Positions 31,750-41,093 are shown, numbered from the stretch's first letter. The stretch is DNA of 57,078 bases from Bacillota bacterium (GCA_023391425.1 JAEWAX010000141.1:1-57078), one strand, 5' to 3'. The notes: a model not told the origin generated them from the letters alone. Numbers and translations are program-made.

Positions 31750-34427
31750 TAATCTTCCTCCTGCAAGTCAGTTATGATGGTAGCACAAATGTCCTGCGCG
31801 CGCTCAATATTATAATTGGATATTGAATAATCCAAATCCTCTGTTCGTTCCTTAAAACCTCTTTGAATAAGTGTATCCTTTATTTCTTTCATGAGGTTCT
31901 CAGCCGAGGTATCATATTCATCAAGTAAATATTTTAGTTCACAGGCTTTTTGAATTAGTTCTTCATTACATAATAATGGCGAGTTAGTTTCTTCTTCCGG
32001 TATTTGAAGTTTTGATATTTCAAAAAAAGCATTTTGCAGTTTACTATGTAAGGTATTCATCTCTTCCAACTTTAAAATATCTTCTCCAGAGTTCAATTTT
32101 GTTTCCAGAACTTGAGCCAAATAATGAATATCATTAGCTCCAATATTTCCAGCCACTCCTTTTAAGGTGTGGAGCTGCAGGGCTAAGATATGAATATCAC
32201 CTGCCGAAACCAGTCTATCAAACTCATAACTAAAATTAGTATAGTTGCTCTTAAATTTTTTAAGTATATCAATATAAAGCTTTTGATTGCCTGATATTCT
32301 TTGTAATGCTGTTGCAACGTCAAAATTTCTCAGCTGTGATAACAATTCAACATACTTGTCTTCGATTTTGTTATTGGTTTGAATATATAAGTTACGCTTT
32401 CCTGGAATGACAAATTTTATTAACATTTCAAAAAGCAATTCAGAATTAATCGGCTTAGTAAGGTAATCATCCATTCCGGCTTCAATAACACGTTCTCGAG
32501 TCCCTTGCATGGCATCTGCGCTAAGTGCAATAATAGGTAATTCGTTGAAATGCAGAGCTCTTATTTGGTTGGTTGCTTGATAACCATCAAGAATTGGCAT
32601 CTGTAAATCCATAAGTACGACATCATAACTGTTATCAGTAACCATTGCAACTGCGAGCTGCCCATTATTAGCAATATCTACCCAAAAACCTTCATTTTCT
32701 AGTATTTCTTTTGCAACTTGTTGGTTAATTAAGTTATCCTCAACTATCAATATTTTAGCACCTCTAATACTATCGAGATTGCCTGACTTGTCAAGCTCGT
32801 TAATTGTAACTTGAGCCATTGTTTTTGTCCCGAAAACATCTAATATGGTATCATACAACAAGGATTGACTTACCGGCTTCATTAGGATTTTATCAATCCC
32901 TGCATTCTTGGCTTTATCGGCAATTTCATCTTTATCATAGGCTGATGTTATAATAGCTTTAGGCAGCCTGTCACCAAGTTTTTCTTGTATTCGTATCCAA
33001 GTTTCTATTCCATCAATACCTGGCATCTTCCAATCTAGGAGAATTAAATTATAGCTTTGATCAATCTCTTTTATGGCTTCAAAGCCTGAAGTAACTGCCT
33101 TCACATTGATTCTAAATTCCTTCAAATATTCTTGCATTACCGATCTGGCAGCACTGTTATCATCTACAACTAGGACTTTCATATCTGCAAGGTCATCATT
33201 GAGCCTTTCCATATTTGGCTTATGTGTTCCAATTTCGAAAACTACATTGAAAAAGAACCGACTGCCTTGTCCGTAGATACTTTCTACATTAATGGTTCCG
33301 TCCATCATTTCAACCAGGTTCTTTGATATGGTAAGTCCCAGGCCAGTTCCTCCATATTTTCTAGTAGTAGATGAATCGGCCTGCGTGAAGGCACTGAATA
33401 ATCGGCCTATCTGTTCTTCTGTCATACCTATACCACTATCTTCAACTGAAATGGAGATATTAACTTTACTCCCCGAAATACCTTTGTTCTCTAAACGAAT
33501 AATGACTTCTCCGTTGTCGGTAAACTTTATGGAATTGTTGGCAAGATTAAGAATTACCTGACCTAGCCTTAGTGGATCTCCAATAAGATAACGGGGAACA
33601 TCACACGATTTTATTACCACAAACTCGATACCTTTATCAAAAGCTTTTATACTCAGGAGATTGGAGACATTATCAAGCACTTGATCAATATCAAATTCAA
33701 TAGCTTCCATCGATAACATTCCGGCTTCTATTTTAGAAAAATCAAGAATATCATTAATTATGCCTAGCAGACTTTTAGAAGATTGGTCAATTTTTTTAAC
33801 ATAATCATATTGTTTCTCGGTGAGATTTGTTTTAAACAGCAAGCTATTGAGACCAATTATGGCATTCATAGGGGTTCTTATTTCATGACTCATATTTGCT
33901 AAAAAATCTGATTTGGCTTTTGTAAGAGCTTCAGCATTTTCTTTGGCAATTAGCAATTCCTTAGTCTGGGCTTCTAACATCACATTTTTTTCTTTAAGAT
34001 CAAGCAGTAGTTCCTCTCGGGAAGGCATGGCTAATTCATTGGTTACACTGGCTATTAATGCTTCGTTCAATAAAATTTCAGAATTAGGCAGATAACTGAA
34101 AGCTTCAATCATAGAAGTGCCGCTATCTAAATGAGTAACTTCAAATATATCAAAAAACATATTTCCAAATGAAAAATCTGCATCCTTGTTAAGATTTGAA
34201 AAGTGAAGAAGAAGCCCTTCATTCCTGTTCCTACTCGAAATATCGACATCAATGATAATCGCCTCTGTTTCAGAAAACGATCGAACACAGATTTCTGATA
34301 TAGCCGCTTCTAGACGGTTTGCTTTATAAGAATCAAACCCAATGTTTAATGCAAGACGACGAAGTTTTGTCCTGATTATAACAATGGCATCTTTATTCAT
34401 AAAATGGAAGTTACCTAAGTGTACCAT
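31749..34427 (-). CDS. hybrid histidine kinase with two receivers and an HPt domain
   Basis: An 892-residue soluble kinase with no transmembrane segment. Residues about 10-125 look like a degenerate RsbT/anti-sigma-type ATPase fold (RRLALNIGFDSYKANRLEAA, then ISEI), lacking the Mg-binding Asn after the Glu. A coiled linker leads to HisKA with His181 in FLANMSHEIRTPMNA, HATPase (NLANNSIKFTD, VEDSGIGM, GGTGLGLTIS), receiver 1 (Asp465), receiver 2 (Asp607) and an HPt with His753 in LQLHTLKG. AGGGGTGA precedes the ATG. In Vibrio-type stressosome loci a hybrid kinase likewise follows rsbR-rsbS-rsbT. It probably receives the signal from the RsbT-like protein encoded just upstream. Confidence 0.92.
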   Translation of the reverse strand: MVHLGNFHFMNKDAIVIIRTKLRRLALNIGFDSYKANRLEAAISEICVRSFSETEAIIIDVDISSRNRNEGLLLHFSNLNKDADFSFGNMFFDIFEVTHLDSGTSMIEAFSYLPNSEILLNEALIASVTNELAMPSREELLLDLKEKNVMLEAQTKELLIAKENAEALTKAKSDFLANMSHEIRTPMNAIIGLNSLLFKTNLTEKQYDYVKKIDQSSKSLLGIINDILDFSKIEAGMLSMEAIEFDIDQVLDNVSNLLSIKAFDKGIEFVVIKSCDVPRYLIGDPLRLGQVILNLANNSIKFTDNGEVIIRLENKGISGSKVNISISVEDSGIGMTEEQIGRLFSAFTQADSSTTRKYGGTGLGLTISKNLVEMMDGTINVESIYGQGSRFFFNVVFEIGTHKPNMERLNDDLADMKVLVVDDNSAARSVMQEYLKEFRINVKAVTSGFEAIKEIDQSYNLILLDWKMPGIDGIETWIRIQEKLGDRLPKAIITSAYDKDEIADKAKNAGIDKILMKPVSQSLLYDTILDVFGTKTMAQVTINELDKSGNLDSIRGAKILIVEDNLINQQVAKEILENEGFWVDIANNGQLAVAMVTDNSYDVVLMDLQMPILDGYQATNQIRALHFNELPIIALSADAMQGTRERVIEAGMDDYLTKPINSELLFEMLIKFVIPGKRNLYIQTNNKIEDKYVELLSQLRNFDVATALQRISGNQKLYIDILKKFKSNYTNFSYEFDRLVSAGDIHILALQLHTLKGVAGNIGANDIHYLAQVLETKLNSGEDILKLEEMNTLHSKLQNAFFEISKLQIPEEETNSPLLCNEELIQKACELKYLLDEYDTSAENLMKEIKDTLIQRGFKERTEDLDYSISNYNIERAQDICATIITDLQEED

Positions 34428-34490
34428 ACAAATTCACCCCTTTTCTTAGGGATTATATTTCATAAAAATCCTAAATCAACCTGAGCCGTG

Positions 34491-34919
34491 TTAACACCAC
34501 TTTCTAGCCATTACAAAGGTACCACATCCGGGATGGGACTCAATTTTAAATTCGTCCATGATATTCTTTACACTGGGTAAACCCATACCTAGACTCTTTT
34601 CGGTTGTAGTAAAACCTTCTTGCATAGCAAGCTCTATGTTGTTGATACCAGCTCCTTTATCAAGGGCTATAATCTCAATGCCAATATGTTCATGATTATC
34701 AATAACACTAACAGTAATTTCACCGTTTCCTACATACCTCAGAATATTAGTGGCAAGTTCAGATGCCGCGACTGCTATCATAAACTCGTCAGTTGGGTTA
34801 AATCCCGCTTGTTGGGCTAATTGTCTAGTAAAAACTACAACAGCCTCAGTGTCGCTGGGCTGGTCTAGATGAAAGGTATATGTTTTACATATTATTATTT
34901 TTGAAGAACTATTATCCAT
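34491..34919 (-). CDS. rsbT: RsbT-like serine/threonine switch kinase
   Basis: A 142-residue GHKL-type kinase. VAASELATNILRYVGNG carries the Glu and Asn of the N box, LDKGAGINNIELAMQEGF the G1 box, and KSLGMGLPSVKNIMDEF the G2 box. These are close to RsbT, the kinase that phosphorylates STAS proteins in stressosomes and, once released, activates a downstream partner. It lies 20 bases after the RsbS-like gene and 63 bases before the hybrid kinase. Confidence 0.88.
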   Translation of the reverse strand: MDNSSSKIIICKTYTFHLDQPSDTEAVVVFTRQLAQQAGFNPTDEFMIAVAASELATNILRYVGNGEITVSVIDNHEHIGIEIIALDKGAGINNIELAMQEGFTTTEKSLGMGLPSVKNIMDEFKIESHPGCGTFVMARKWC

Positions 34920-34939
34920 AGGGCTACTTTCATATTGAA

Positions 34940-35335
34940 TTAAATTTTTTTATTATTTTCTACAAAGGTATTAGACTTAATCATCTCCAACCCATGCTCA
35001 AGATTCATAGCAATTGTGATACCATTTATATCTACATTAAAATCAACTAGTGCAGAAGCAACACATGGTTTTAGACCGATCCATATTACAGATACACCCA
35101 TAATAGCAATCATTTGTGTTATTTTTTTAAATATTTTAAAGATTTCGGTATCAAATACGGTAACACTGCTAAAATCAAGTATGGTTCCACGTACGCCTGT
35201 ATCATATACTGTCTGAACAATGTGTTCGCGTAATTTATCTAGGGCTTCATAATTTAAATTTCCCTGAATAGTTACAATATAACACTTGTCCATAAAGCTG
35301 CTGGATACAGCCAATTCATCAGGCAATATTGTCAT
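34940..35335 (-). CDS. rsbS: RsbS-like STAS domain protein
   Basis: A 131-residue single STAS domain. Strand and helix order and the motif LDFSSVTVFDTEIFKIFKKI followed by WIGLKPCVASALVD match RsbS, the stressosome scaffold. The residue matching the phosphorylated Ser59 of Bacillus RsbS (in the VDSFMG context) is Thr63 here (FDTEIF), still phosphorylatable. It is encoded between the sensor-STAS fusion and the RsbT-like kinase, the usual R-S-T order. Confidence 0.85.
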   Translation of the reverse strand: MTILPDELAVSSSFMDKCYIVTIQGNLNYEALDKLREHIVQTVYDTGVRGTILDFSSVTVFDTEIFKIFKKITQMIAIMGVSVIWIGLKPCVASALVDFNVDINGITIAMNLEHGLEMIKSNTFVENNKKI

Positions 35336-35369
35336 ATATCATCATCCTTTAAAGTTAAGCGCAAATATA

Positions 35370-37136
35370 CTATTTGTTAACCGAAGTGACTTCCAGATTA
35401 ACTAAGCTGAATGCTACAGCCAGTGCTTCACTTAGGGTAGAATAAGATCTAATTGACCCCATGTCTATACCTAAATTCACAATGGTTTGGGCTACTGCTG
35501 GAGATATTCCAGAAAGTAGACATTCACAGCCCATTAATTTGGTTGCCTTAGTAATCTTAATAAGATGATTGGCTACCGATGTGTCTACTGCTGCTACCCC
35601 ATGTATATCCAGAATTATAGTTTTGGGAGCCGTCTCTTGAATCTTGTTTAATATGCTGTCCATCATTTTTTGAGCCCGTACTGAATCAATAACACCTAAT
35701 ACAGGCAACACTAAAATACCATCCCAAAGTTTAATGGTTGGCGTTGACATTGCCTGAATGGCCATATTTTGCATTTTTATTTTTTCAATGCTTGCGCTCA
35801 ACTCTTCTCTTTTTTGGTTCAGTTCTTCTTTTTCTATTTCTACCATGTTTTTACTGTATCTTATGCAGTTTCCCTTGGCGTTTATTTTCCTGGATATGGC
35901 TATCGCCATTTCGGTACAACTCTTATAACCACAGGAACAGCAATTGATATTACGTTCATATTCATCTTTCTTTAACATTTCCTCGAATACTAGATTAATT
36001 TCAGCTTCACAGGGCTGGTAGTCATTTATAGCTTTATCGGTGTATTTTCTTTCGAATTTTTTAAAATCAAGGTTTTTATCAAAATCATTAAACAATTTAT
36101 ATCCGTTAACGCTTTTTTCAGTGGATTGATTCTTCTTGGAATGCATGAGGTATTCAACGTCATCATCGTCATTTATCCCACAAATTGAACCAGTCCCAAT
36201 ATTACAGCCTTTTTCACAGTTAAGAATGTCTAATATTTGAGGAATATTTCTACCTTCGTTTATTCGATTAGCATATTGCTTTAAATAAGCCGCGTTAGTT
36301 TGAGCACCCTCAATCTGTTTAACCCATAAACCAGGCTCATGATATGCCATATTTTCTCGTAAACCTCCTGGTTTGGGAAAAATAACACCAAACTCTGCTG
36401 GACTATTATCATAACTATCTGCCTCGTACTTGTTAATATCTATATTATTTTCCTCAAAATATGCGAGTAACTTCTGAAATGTCACATTAAAACTTACATA
36501 GCCGTTGGTGTTTTTATCATCTATCTCATCTTTTTTTGCTATACATGGTGAAATAAAAGCAATTTTATCATTTATTTGCATGTATTCCTTCATGTATATA
36601 GCGGCACATAGTAATGGGCTATGAACAGGTACCAGATAATCAAGCAGGGAGGAATTGAATTTTTCAATGCTGTTGACTACAACTGGACAAGGTTGCGCAA
36701 TGATTGATGCATCAGGATTGCTTTTCATATATTTCAAATAGGCCCAAACCGTTATCTCGGCGCCGAAAGATACATCATATATTTTGTTGATACCCTCAGC
36801 TCGAAAGTATCCCAATACTTTCTTGTAATTTTCAGGGAAGTTGGTTCTTATTGCTGGAGCTACGATAATAGAAATTTTTTCATCACGTTTCAGGGCATTG
36901 AAAAATTGCTCGGTATCATCTCGATATTCTCGAGCACCATGCATGCAATAATCAAAGCAGTGTCCACAGTGAATACACTTTTCAGCATCTACATATATTT
37001 TAGTCTCATCATTTTTTGTATATAGCACATTAGCGGTTGGTACTGGACAACCGTCAATACATCTATTACAACCAATACACTTCTCCTCGTTTGTATAGAC
37101 TAATCCTGTGTTTTGAATGCTATTCATTTTTTCCAT
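35370..37136 (-). CDS. [FeFe]-hydrogenase-like sensor fused to an RsbR-type STAS domain
   Basis: A 588-residue fusion. Two [4Fe-4S] ferredoxin motifs (Cys20, 23, 26, 30 and Cys54, 57, 60, 64) are followed by an H-cluster domain with Cys150 (QPCPVV), Cys198 (SPCIAKKDE), Cys307 and Cys311 (NCEKGCNIGTG). Then comes an additional Fe-S module with Cys399, 402, 407 and 424 (C-x2-C-x4-C-x16-C), a coiled coil (430-465) and a STAS domain (about 468-575). The STAS carries LDIHGVAAVDTSVANHL with Thr519 in the RsbR phosphosite and LLSGISPAVAQTIVNLGID. The residue before Cys150 is Pro, not the proton-relay Cys of catalytic hydrogenases, which argues for a sensor. It heads the rsbR-rsbS-rsbT-like operon. 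The inferred role is to sense redox state, H2 or O2/CO and control stressosome phosphorylation. Confidence 0.88.
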   Translation of the reverse strand: MEKMNSIQNTGLVYTNEEKCIGCNRCIDGCPVPTANVLYTKNDETKIYVDAEKCIHCGHCFDYCMHGAREYRDDTEQFFNALKRDEKISIIVAPAIRTNFPENYKKVLGYFRAEGINKIYDVSFGAEITVWAYLKYMKSNPDASIIAQPCPVVVNSIEKFNSSLLDYLVPVHSPLLCAAIYMKEYMQINDKIAFISPCIAKKDEIDDKNTNGYVSFNVTFQKLLAYFEENNIDINKYEADSYDNSPAEFGVIFPKPGGLRENMAYHEPGLWVKQIEGAQTNAAYLKQYANRINEGRNIPQILDILNCEKGCNIGTGSICGINDDDDVEYLMHSKKNQSTEKSVNGYKLFNDFDKNLDFKKFERKYTDKAINDYQPCEAEINLVFEEMLKKDEYERNINCCSCGYKSCTEMAIAISRKINAKGNCIRYSKNMVEIEKEELNQKREELSASIEKIKMQNMAIQAMSTPTIKLWDGILVLPVLGVIDSVRAQKMMDSILNKIQETAPKTIILDIHGVAAVDTSVANHLIKITKATKLMGCECLLSGISPAVAQTIVNLGIDMGSIRSYSTLSEALAVAFSLVNLEVTSVNK

Positions 37137-37281
37137 TCCTTTCGTAGTATGAAATAAATAACTTTATAATAAAAATGTTGTCGGATACCACGATTACCAT
37201 ATATCAAAATATTTAGTAGTTTAAAACCTAATATTAGTACAATCTAAATAAACATGTCCTTTTTAGGAATATTTTAGTAAT

Positions 37282-37311
37282 ATTATATCATGTTTAAATA
37301 TGACAATTCAA
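37282..37311 (-). promoter_or_regulatory. candidate promoter of the hydrogenase-stressosome operon
   Basis: Read on the minus strand, TTGAAT (37311-37306), 18 bases and a consensus TATAAT (37287-37282) lie about 145 bases before the first gene. The 479-base gap 37137-37615 is AT-rich; apart from this element and the one at 37569-37577 nothing else is clear. Confidence 0.45.
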
Positions 37312-37568
37312 TAATGTTAATGGACTACAGAATAAGAGTTTTAGCAATATAAATTACTTAAATATAAAAATTTAGTTAATATTTAGTTGTATTTGTGATA
37401 TATTATTTAAGATATAAATAAGGTTATATACTAGTCAAAGCGACTATTCTAAAAAATAATAAATTAAAGGGTAATCAATTATGATAAAATGTTGAACCGA
37501 AAACTGTAAATGATTAGATTTAAATAATAATTTTAATAGATTACTATAGTGCAGTGAGTGTTCAATAC

Positions 37569-37577
37569 TGGTATAAT
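37569..37577 (+). promoter_or_regulatory. extended -10 promoter of the acyl-CoA synthetase gene
   Basis: TGGTATAAT at 37569-37577 is an extended -10 element with no good -35, about 40 bases before the start of the gene. Confidence 0.45.
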
Positions 37578-37615
37578 CTATTTTAATAGTATATTTTGAG
37601 GAGGATAAAACAGAA

Positions 37616-39250
37616 ATGCCTATAACAGAATTACTGTCCCAAAATGCGGATAAGTACGGACAAGATATCAGCTTAATTGAAATAAATCCTGAAATTCAAG
37701 AAACACATGAAACTAAATGGAGTGAATTTGAACTGGTTGAAAGCATTCCAACAGCACAGTTTCGACGTGAAATAACATGGGGTGAGTTTGAATGCCAGGC
37801 AAACAGATTCGCGAATCTCTTGCTGGGCAAAGGTATAAAAAAAGGAAATAAAGTTGCTATATTGTTGATGAATTGTTTAGAATGGTTACCGATTTATTTT
37901 GGAATATTAAAAACTGGTGCTGTCGTGGTGCCTTTAAATTTTAGATATACTGCTGAGGAAATAAAATATTGTTTAGAGTTAGCAGAGGCTGATGCATTGG
38001 TCTTTGGTATGGAATTCATCGATAGAGTAGAAACTGTTTATGACAAGATTCCTAAAGTGAAAACTCGCTTATTTGTTGGACAAAATTGCCCTTCTTTTGC
38101 TGAAAGCTATGATGACATTTTAGAATATTTTTCATCTCAGCCACCGAAAATAAAGCTTGAAGATGAAGATGATGCAGCATTGTATTTTTCATCAGGAACT
38201 ACAGGCTTTCCCAAAGCAATATTACATACTCAAAGTAGTTTGATGTCAGCATGCTATACAGAAAACAACCATCATAAACAAACTCGCGAAGATAATTTCC
38301 TATGTATACCACCTCTTTATCATACAGGAGCTAAGATGCATTGGTTTGGCAGTTTGTTAGCAGGCAGTAAAGCAGTATTGCTTCGTGGTGTTAAGCCAAA
38401 ATGGATATTAAAGTCAGTTTCAGATGAACATGCTACCATAGTCTGGCTTTTAGTTCCTTGGGTACAGGATATTTTGGATGCTATTGATAGAGGAGAAATT
38501 AAACTGGAAGATTATAATCTTGACCAGTGGAGATTGATGCACATTGGTGCACAACCAGTTCCACCAAGCCTTATTCATCGTTGGCAAAAGTATTTTCCAA
38601 ATCAGCTTTATGATACAAACTATGGACTAAGCGAATCTATGGGCCCAGGCTGCGTACATCTTGGAACAGAAAATATTCACAAGGTTGGAGCTATCGGAAT
38701 ACCTGGTTACAAATGGGAACTTATAATTGCCGATGAATTGGGACATGAGGTACCTCAGGGACAGGTTGGCGAGTTGGTTGTTAAAGGGCCTGGTGTTATG
38801 AAATGTTACTACAATGACCCAAAAGCCACTGAAGCTGTTCTCAAGGATGGATGGCTATTTACTGGTGATATGGCACGTTTAGATGAAGATGGTTTTGTTT
38901 TTTTGGTTGACCGTAAAAAGGACGTTATTATTAGCGGAGGCGAAAATCTGTATCCAGTGCAAATTGAAGACTTTTTGCGCGCACATGATGCAATTAAGGA
39001 TGTTGCTGTTATTGGTTTACCAGAGCAACGTCTTGGTGAAATCGCGGCGGCTGTTATTGAGTTAAAGCAGGGTTACAAGTGCACTGAAGAAGACATAATG
39101 GCATTCTGTTCTTCTTTGCCACGATACAAGCGTCCACGTAAGATTATTTTTGACGTAGTTCCGCGCAACCCTACAGGTAAGATTGAAAAGCCAAAGCTGA
39201 GGGAGAAATATTGTGGAGGAAGCTTGGTTGAGGCTCAAATTCAAAACTAA
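37616..39250 (+). CDS. AMP-binding acyl-CoA synthetase/ligase
   Basis: A 544-residue adenylate-forming enzyme that activates a carboxylic acid as acyl-AMP and passes it to CoA. Motifs run in order: YFSSGTTGFPKAILHT (P-loop), YGLSESMGPGCVH, GELVVKGPGVMKCY, LFTGDMARLDEDGF, DRKKDVIISGGENLYP and NPTGKIEKPKLRE with the catalytic Lys. Its closest type is a medium- or long-chain fatty-acid, or aromatic acid, CoA ligase; the substrate is not readable. GAGGAGGAT precedes the ATG. It stands alone, with a hairpin after it. Confidence 0.9.
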   Translation: MPITELLSQNADKYGQDISLIEINPEIQETHETKWSEFELVESIPTAQFRREITWGEFECQANRFANLLLGKGIKKGNKVAILLMNCLEWLPIYFGILKTGAVVVPLNFRYTAEEIKYCLELAEADALVFGMEFIDRVETVYDKIPKVKTRLFVGQNCPSFAESYDDILEYFSSQPPKIKLEDEDDAALYFSSGTTGFPKAILHTQSSLMSACYTENNHHKQTREDNFLCIPPLYHTGAKMHWFGSLLAGSKAVLLRGVKPKWILKSVSDEHATIVWLLVPWVQDILDAIDRGEIKLEDYNLDQWRLMHIGAQPVPPSLIHRWQKYFPNQLYDTNYGLSESMGPGCVHLGTENIHKVGAIGIPGYKWELIIADELGHEVPQGQVGELVVKGPGVMKCYYNDPKATEAVLKDGWLFTGDMARLDEDGFVFLVDRKKDVIISGGENLYPVQIEDFLRAHDAIKDVAVIGLPEQRLGEIAAAVIELKQGYKCTEEDIMAFCSSLPRYKRPRKIIFDVVPRNPTGKIEKPKLREKYCGGSLVEAQIQN

Positions 39251-39294
39251 AGGTATGTCGGTAAACATAGGGTATAAAATATATAGATAATTTA

Positions 39295-39341
39295 CAGAAA
39301 GGCAGTCTCTGAAGTTTTATATTTCAAAGATTGCCTTTCTG
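39295..39341 (+). terminator. terminator-like hairpin after the synthetase gene
   Basis: CAGAAAGGCA with TCT..TGAA pairs with TTCA..AGA and TGCCTTTCTG. The stem is long with two mismatches and has only a short T-rich tail. The remaining bases up to 39503 show nothing further. Confidence 0.55.
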
Positions 39342-39503
39342 ATTAATAATTCAGTGAATAAAGACTAATAATTTGAATCATATTGTAACTGATATTGTTT
39401 TGTGACAGCCCCTTGCACAAACAACGTTTGAACCTATTACGATGCTATCAAAGCATAATACGTCTATTTAAACGGTTACTAATTTTTAATAAAGGAGAAA
39501 TTT

Positions 39504-41093
39504 ATGATTAAAATAGCTGATATAAAAGTACCGCTTACTTATGATATTAAATTGTTGGAAAACATTGTTGCGGAGAAGCTCCGTATTGAGAGTAGTCGGA
39601 TAAAACACATCAGTATATCAAACAGAAGCGTTAATACTCTTAACAAACTAGACATTTGTTTTAATATGACTGTTGTGGTGTGTATATCAGGAGATGAAAA
39701 TGAAGTTATTTGGAGTATTAAGGATAAACGAATTTCTAAAGAAATAGATATAAGTTACACTGTGCCAAAACAAAGAAAGCTTAATGAGCGCCCTGTGGTT
39801 GTAGGCTGTGGCCCAGCAGGAATTTTTGCAGCATTGATTCTGGCACAAGCGGGAGCAAGACCCATTCTATTGGAGCGGGGACTAGATGTGGATAGACGCA
39901 AGGAAAAAGTTTTAAAGTTTTGGCAAACTGGAATCCTAGATACCAAAACCAACGTTCAGTTTGGTGAGGGTGGTGCGGGTGCATTTTCAGATGGAAAATT
40001 GAAAATAGGGAAAAAGGATTCCCGAAAAATAAAGGTGCTTAGCGAGTTTGTTGAGGCTGGTGCACCACCTGAAATAATGTATTTAAACAAGCCACATATT
40101 GGTACAGATCGTCTACATGAAGTAGTTAAGAAAATCAGGAAGAAAATTATAAGTTTAGGTGGAGAGGTGCGTTTTAACGCAACCGTGAATAAAATACTGT
40201 TTAAGGATGAGCAGGTGACAGGCGTTCATTTTATCGAAAACGGGAAAGAATCAGAACTTTTTACAGACAATGTTGTTCTGGCTATCGGACACAGCGCACG
40301 TGATACTTTTGTGAGCCTGCTCAGTAGCGGCGTTTATATGGAACAAAAGCCTTTTGCTGTAGGAGTACGTATTGAGCACTCTCAGGAAATGATAGACAAA
40401 ATTCAGTATGGCAGCTTTGCCGGACATCCTGCGCTTGGTGCTGCTGACTATAGGATGGTAGTACATCTGCAAAATGGGAGGGCTGTATATACTTTCTGCA
40501 TGTGCCCTGGAGGTACAGTTGTTGCGGCAACGTCAGAAGAAAGATGTATAACAACGAATGGAATGAGCGAATTTGCACGCGACGGTAGAAATGCTAACAG
40601 TGCGCTTTTTGTAACTCTGAACAAAATTGATTTTAAGAGCGACCATCCGCTTGCCGGTATCGCGTATCAGCGCAGAATTGAAGCTGCAGCGTTCACAGCG
40701 GGTGGTGGAGGCTATAAGGCGCCTGTACAAAGGTTAGAAGATTTTCTTACAAAACGCAAGACCATTGCTTTTGGTGATGTATTGCCTACTTATCTCCCTG
40801 GAACTGAGTTCGCAGAGGTAGATTCATATTTGCCAAAATATATTGCAGATGCACTAAGGGAAGGAATCGCAGATATGGGAATTTGGATGCCAGGGTTTGC
40901 ATATCCTGATGCGATATTGACTGGTGCTGAAACTCGTAGTTCTTCTCCAGTACGCATTACAAGAGGGGATAGCTATCAAGCGATTGGTATTAGAGGCCTT
41001 TATCCATGTGGAGAAGGAGCAGGTTATGCCGGAGGTATTATCTCAGCTGCAGTTGACGGAGTCGTTTGTGCTGAGCAGATACTGACACTATAA
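39504..41093 (+). CDS. FAD-dependent dehydrogenase (COG2509 type)
   Basis: A 529-residue flavoprotein. After an N-terminal about 95-residue extension, PVVVGCGPAGIFAALILAQA forms the FAD loop, then VQFGEGGAGAFSDGKL, AVGVRIEHSQEMID and the C-terminal GLYPCGEGAGYAGGI, all standard for this widespread uncharacterised family. The enzyme probably reduces or oxidises a small organic substrate. GGAGAAATTT precedes the ATG. A MerR-type gene is convergent downstream. Confidence 0.88.
   Translation: MIKIADIKVPLTYDIKLLENIVAEKLRIESSRIKHISISNRSVNTLNKLDICFNMTVVVCISGDENEVIWSIKDKRISKEIDISYTVPKQRKLNERPVVVGCGPAGIFAALILAQAGARPILLERGLDVDRRKEKVLKFWQTGILDTKTNVQFGEGGAGAFSDGKLKIGKKDSRKIKVLSEFVEAGAPPEIMYLNKPHIGTDRLHEVVKKIRKKIISLGGEVRFNATVNKILFKDEQVTGVHFIENGKESELFTDNVVLAIGHSARDTFVSLLSSGVYMEQKPFAVGVRIEHSQEMIDKIQYGSFAGHPALGAADYRMVVHLQNGRAVYTFCMCPGGTVVAATSEERCITTNGMSEFARDGRNANSALFVTLNKIDFKSDHPLAGIAYQRRIEAAAFTAGGGGYKAPVQRLEDFLTKRKTIAFGDVLPTYLPGTEFAEVDSYLPKYIADALREGIADMGIWMPGFAYPDAILTGAETRSSSPVRITRGDSYQAIGIRGLYPCGEGAGYAGGIISAAVDGVVCAEQILTL

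Noticed and set aside
35370..37136. Reading the hydrogenase-STAS protein as a metabolic [FeFe] hydrogenase
   Set aside because: The proton-relay cysteine before Cys150 is missing, the third H-cluster motif is shortened, and the C-terminus and neighbours are stressosome proteins, so a sensor is more likely.
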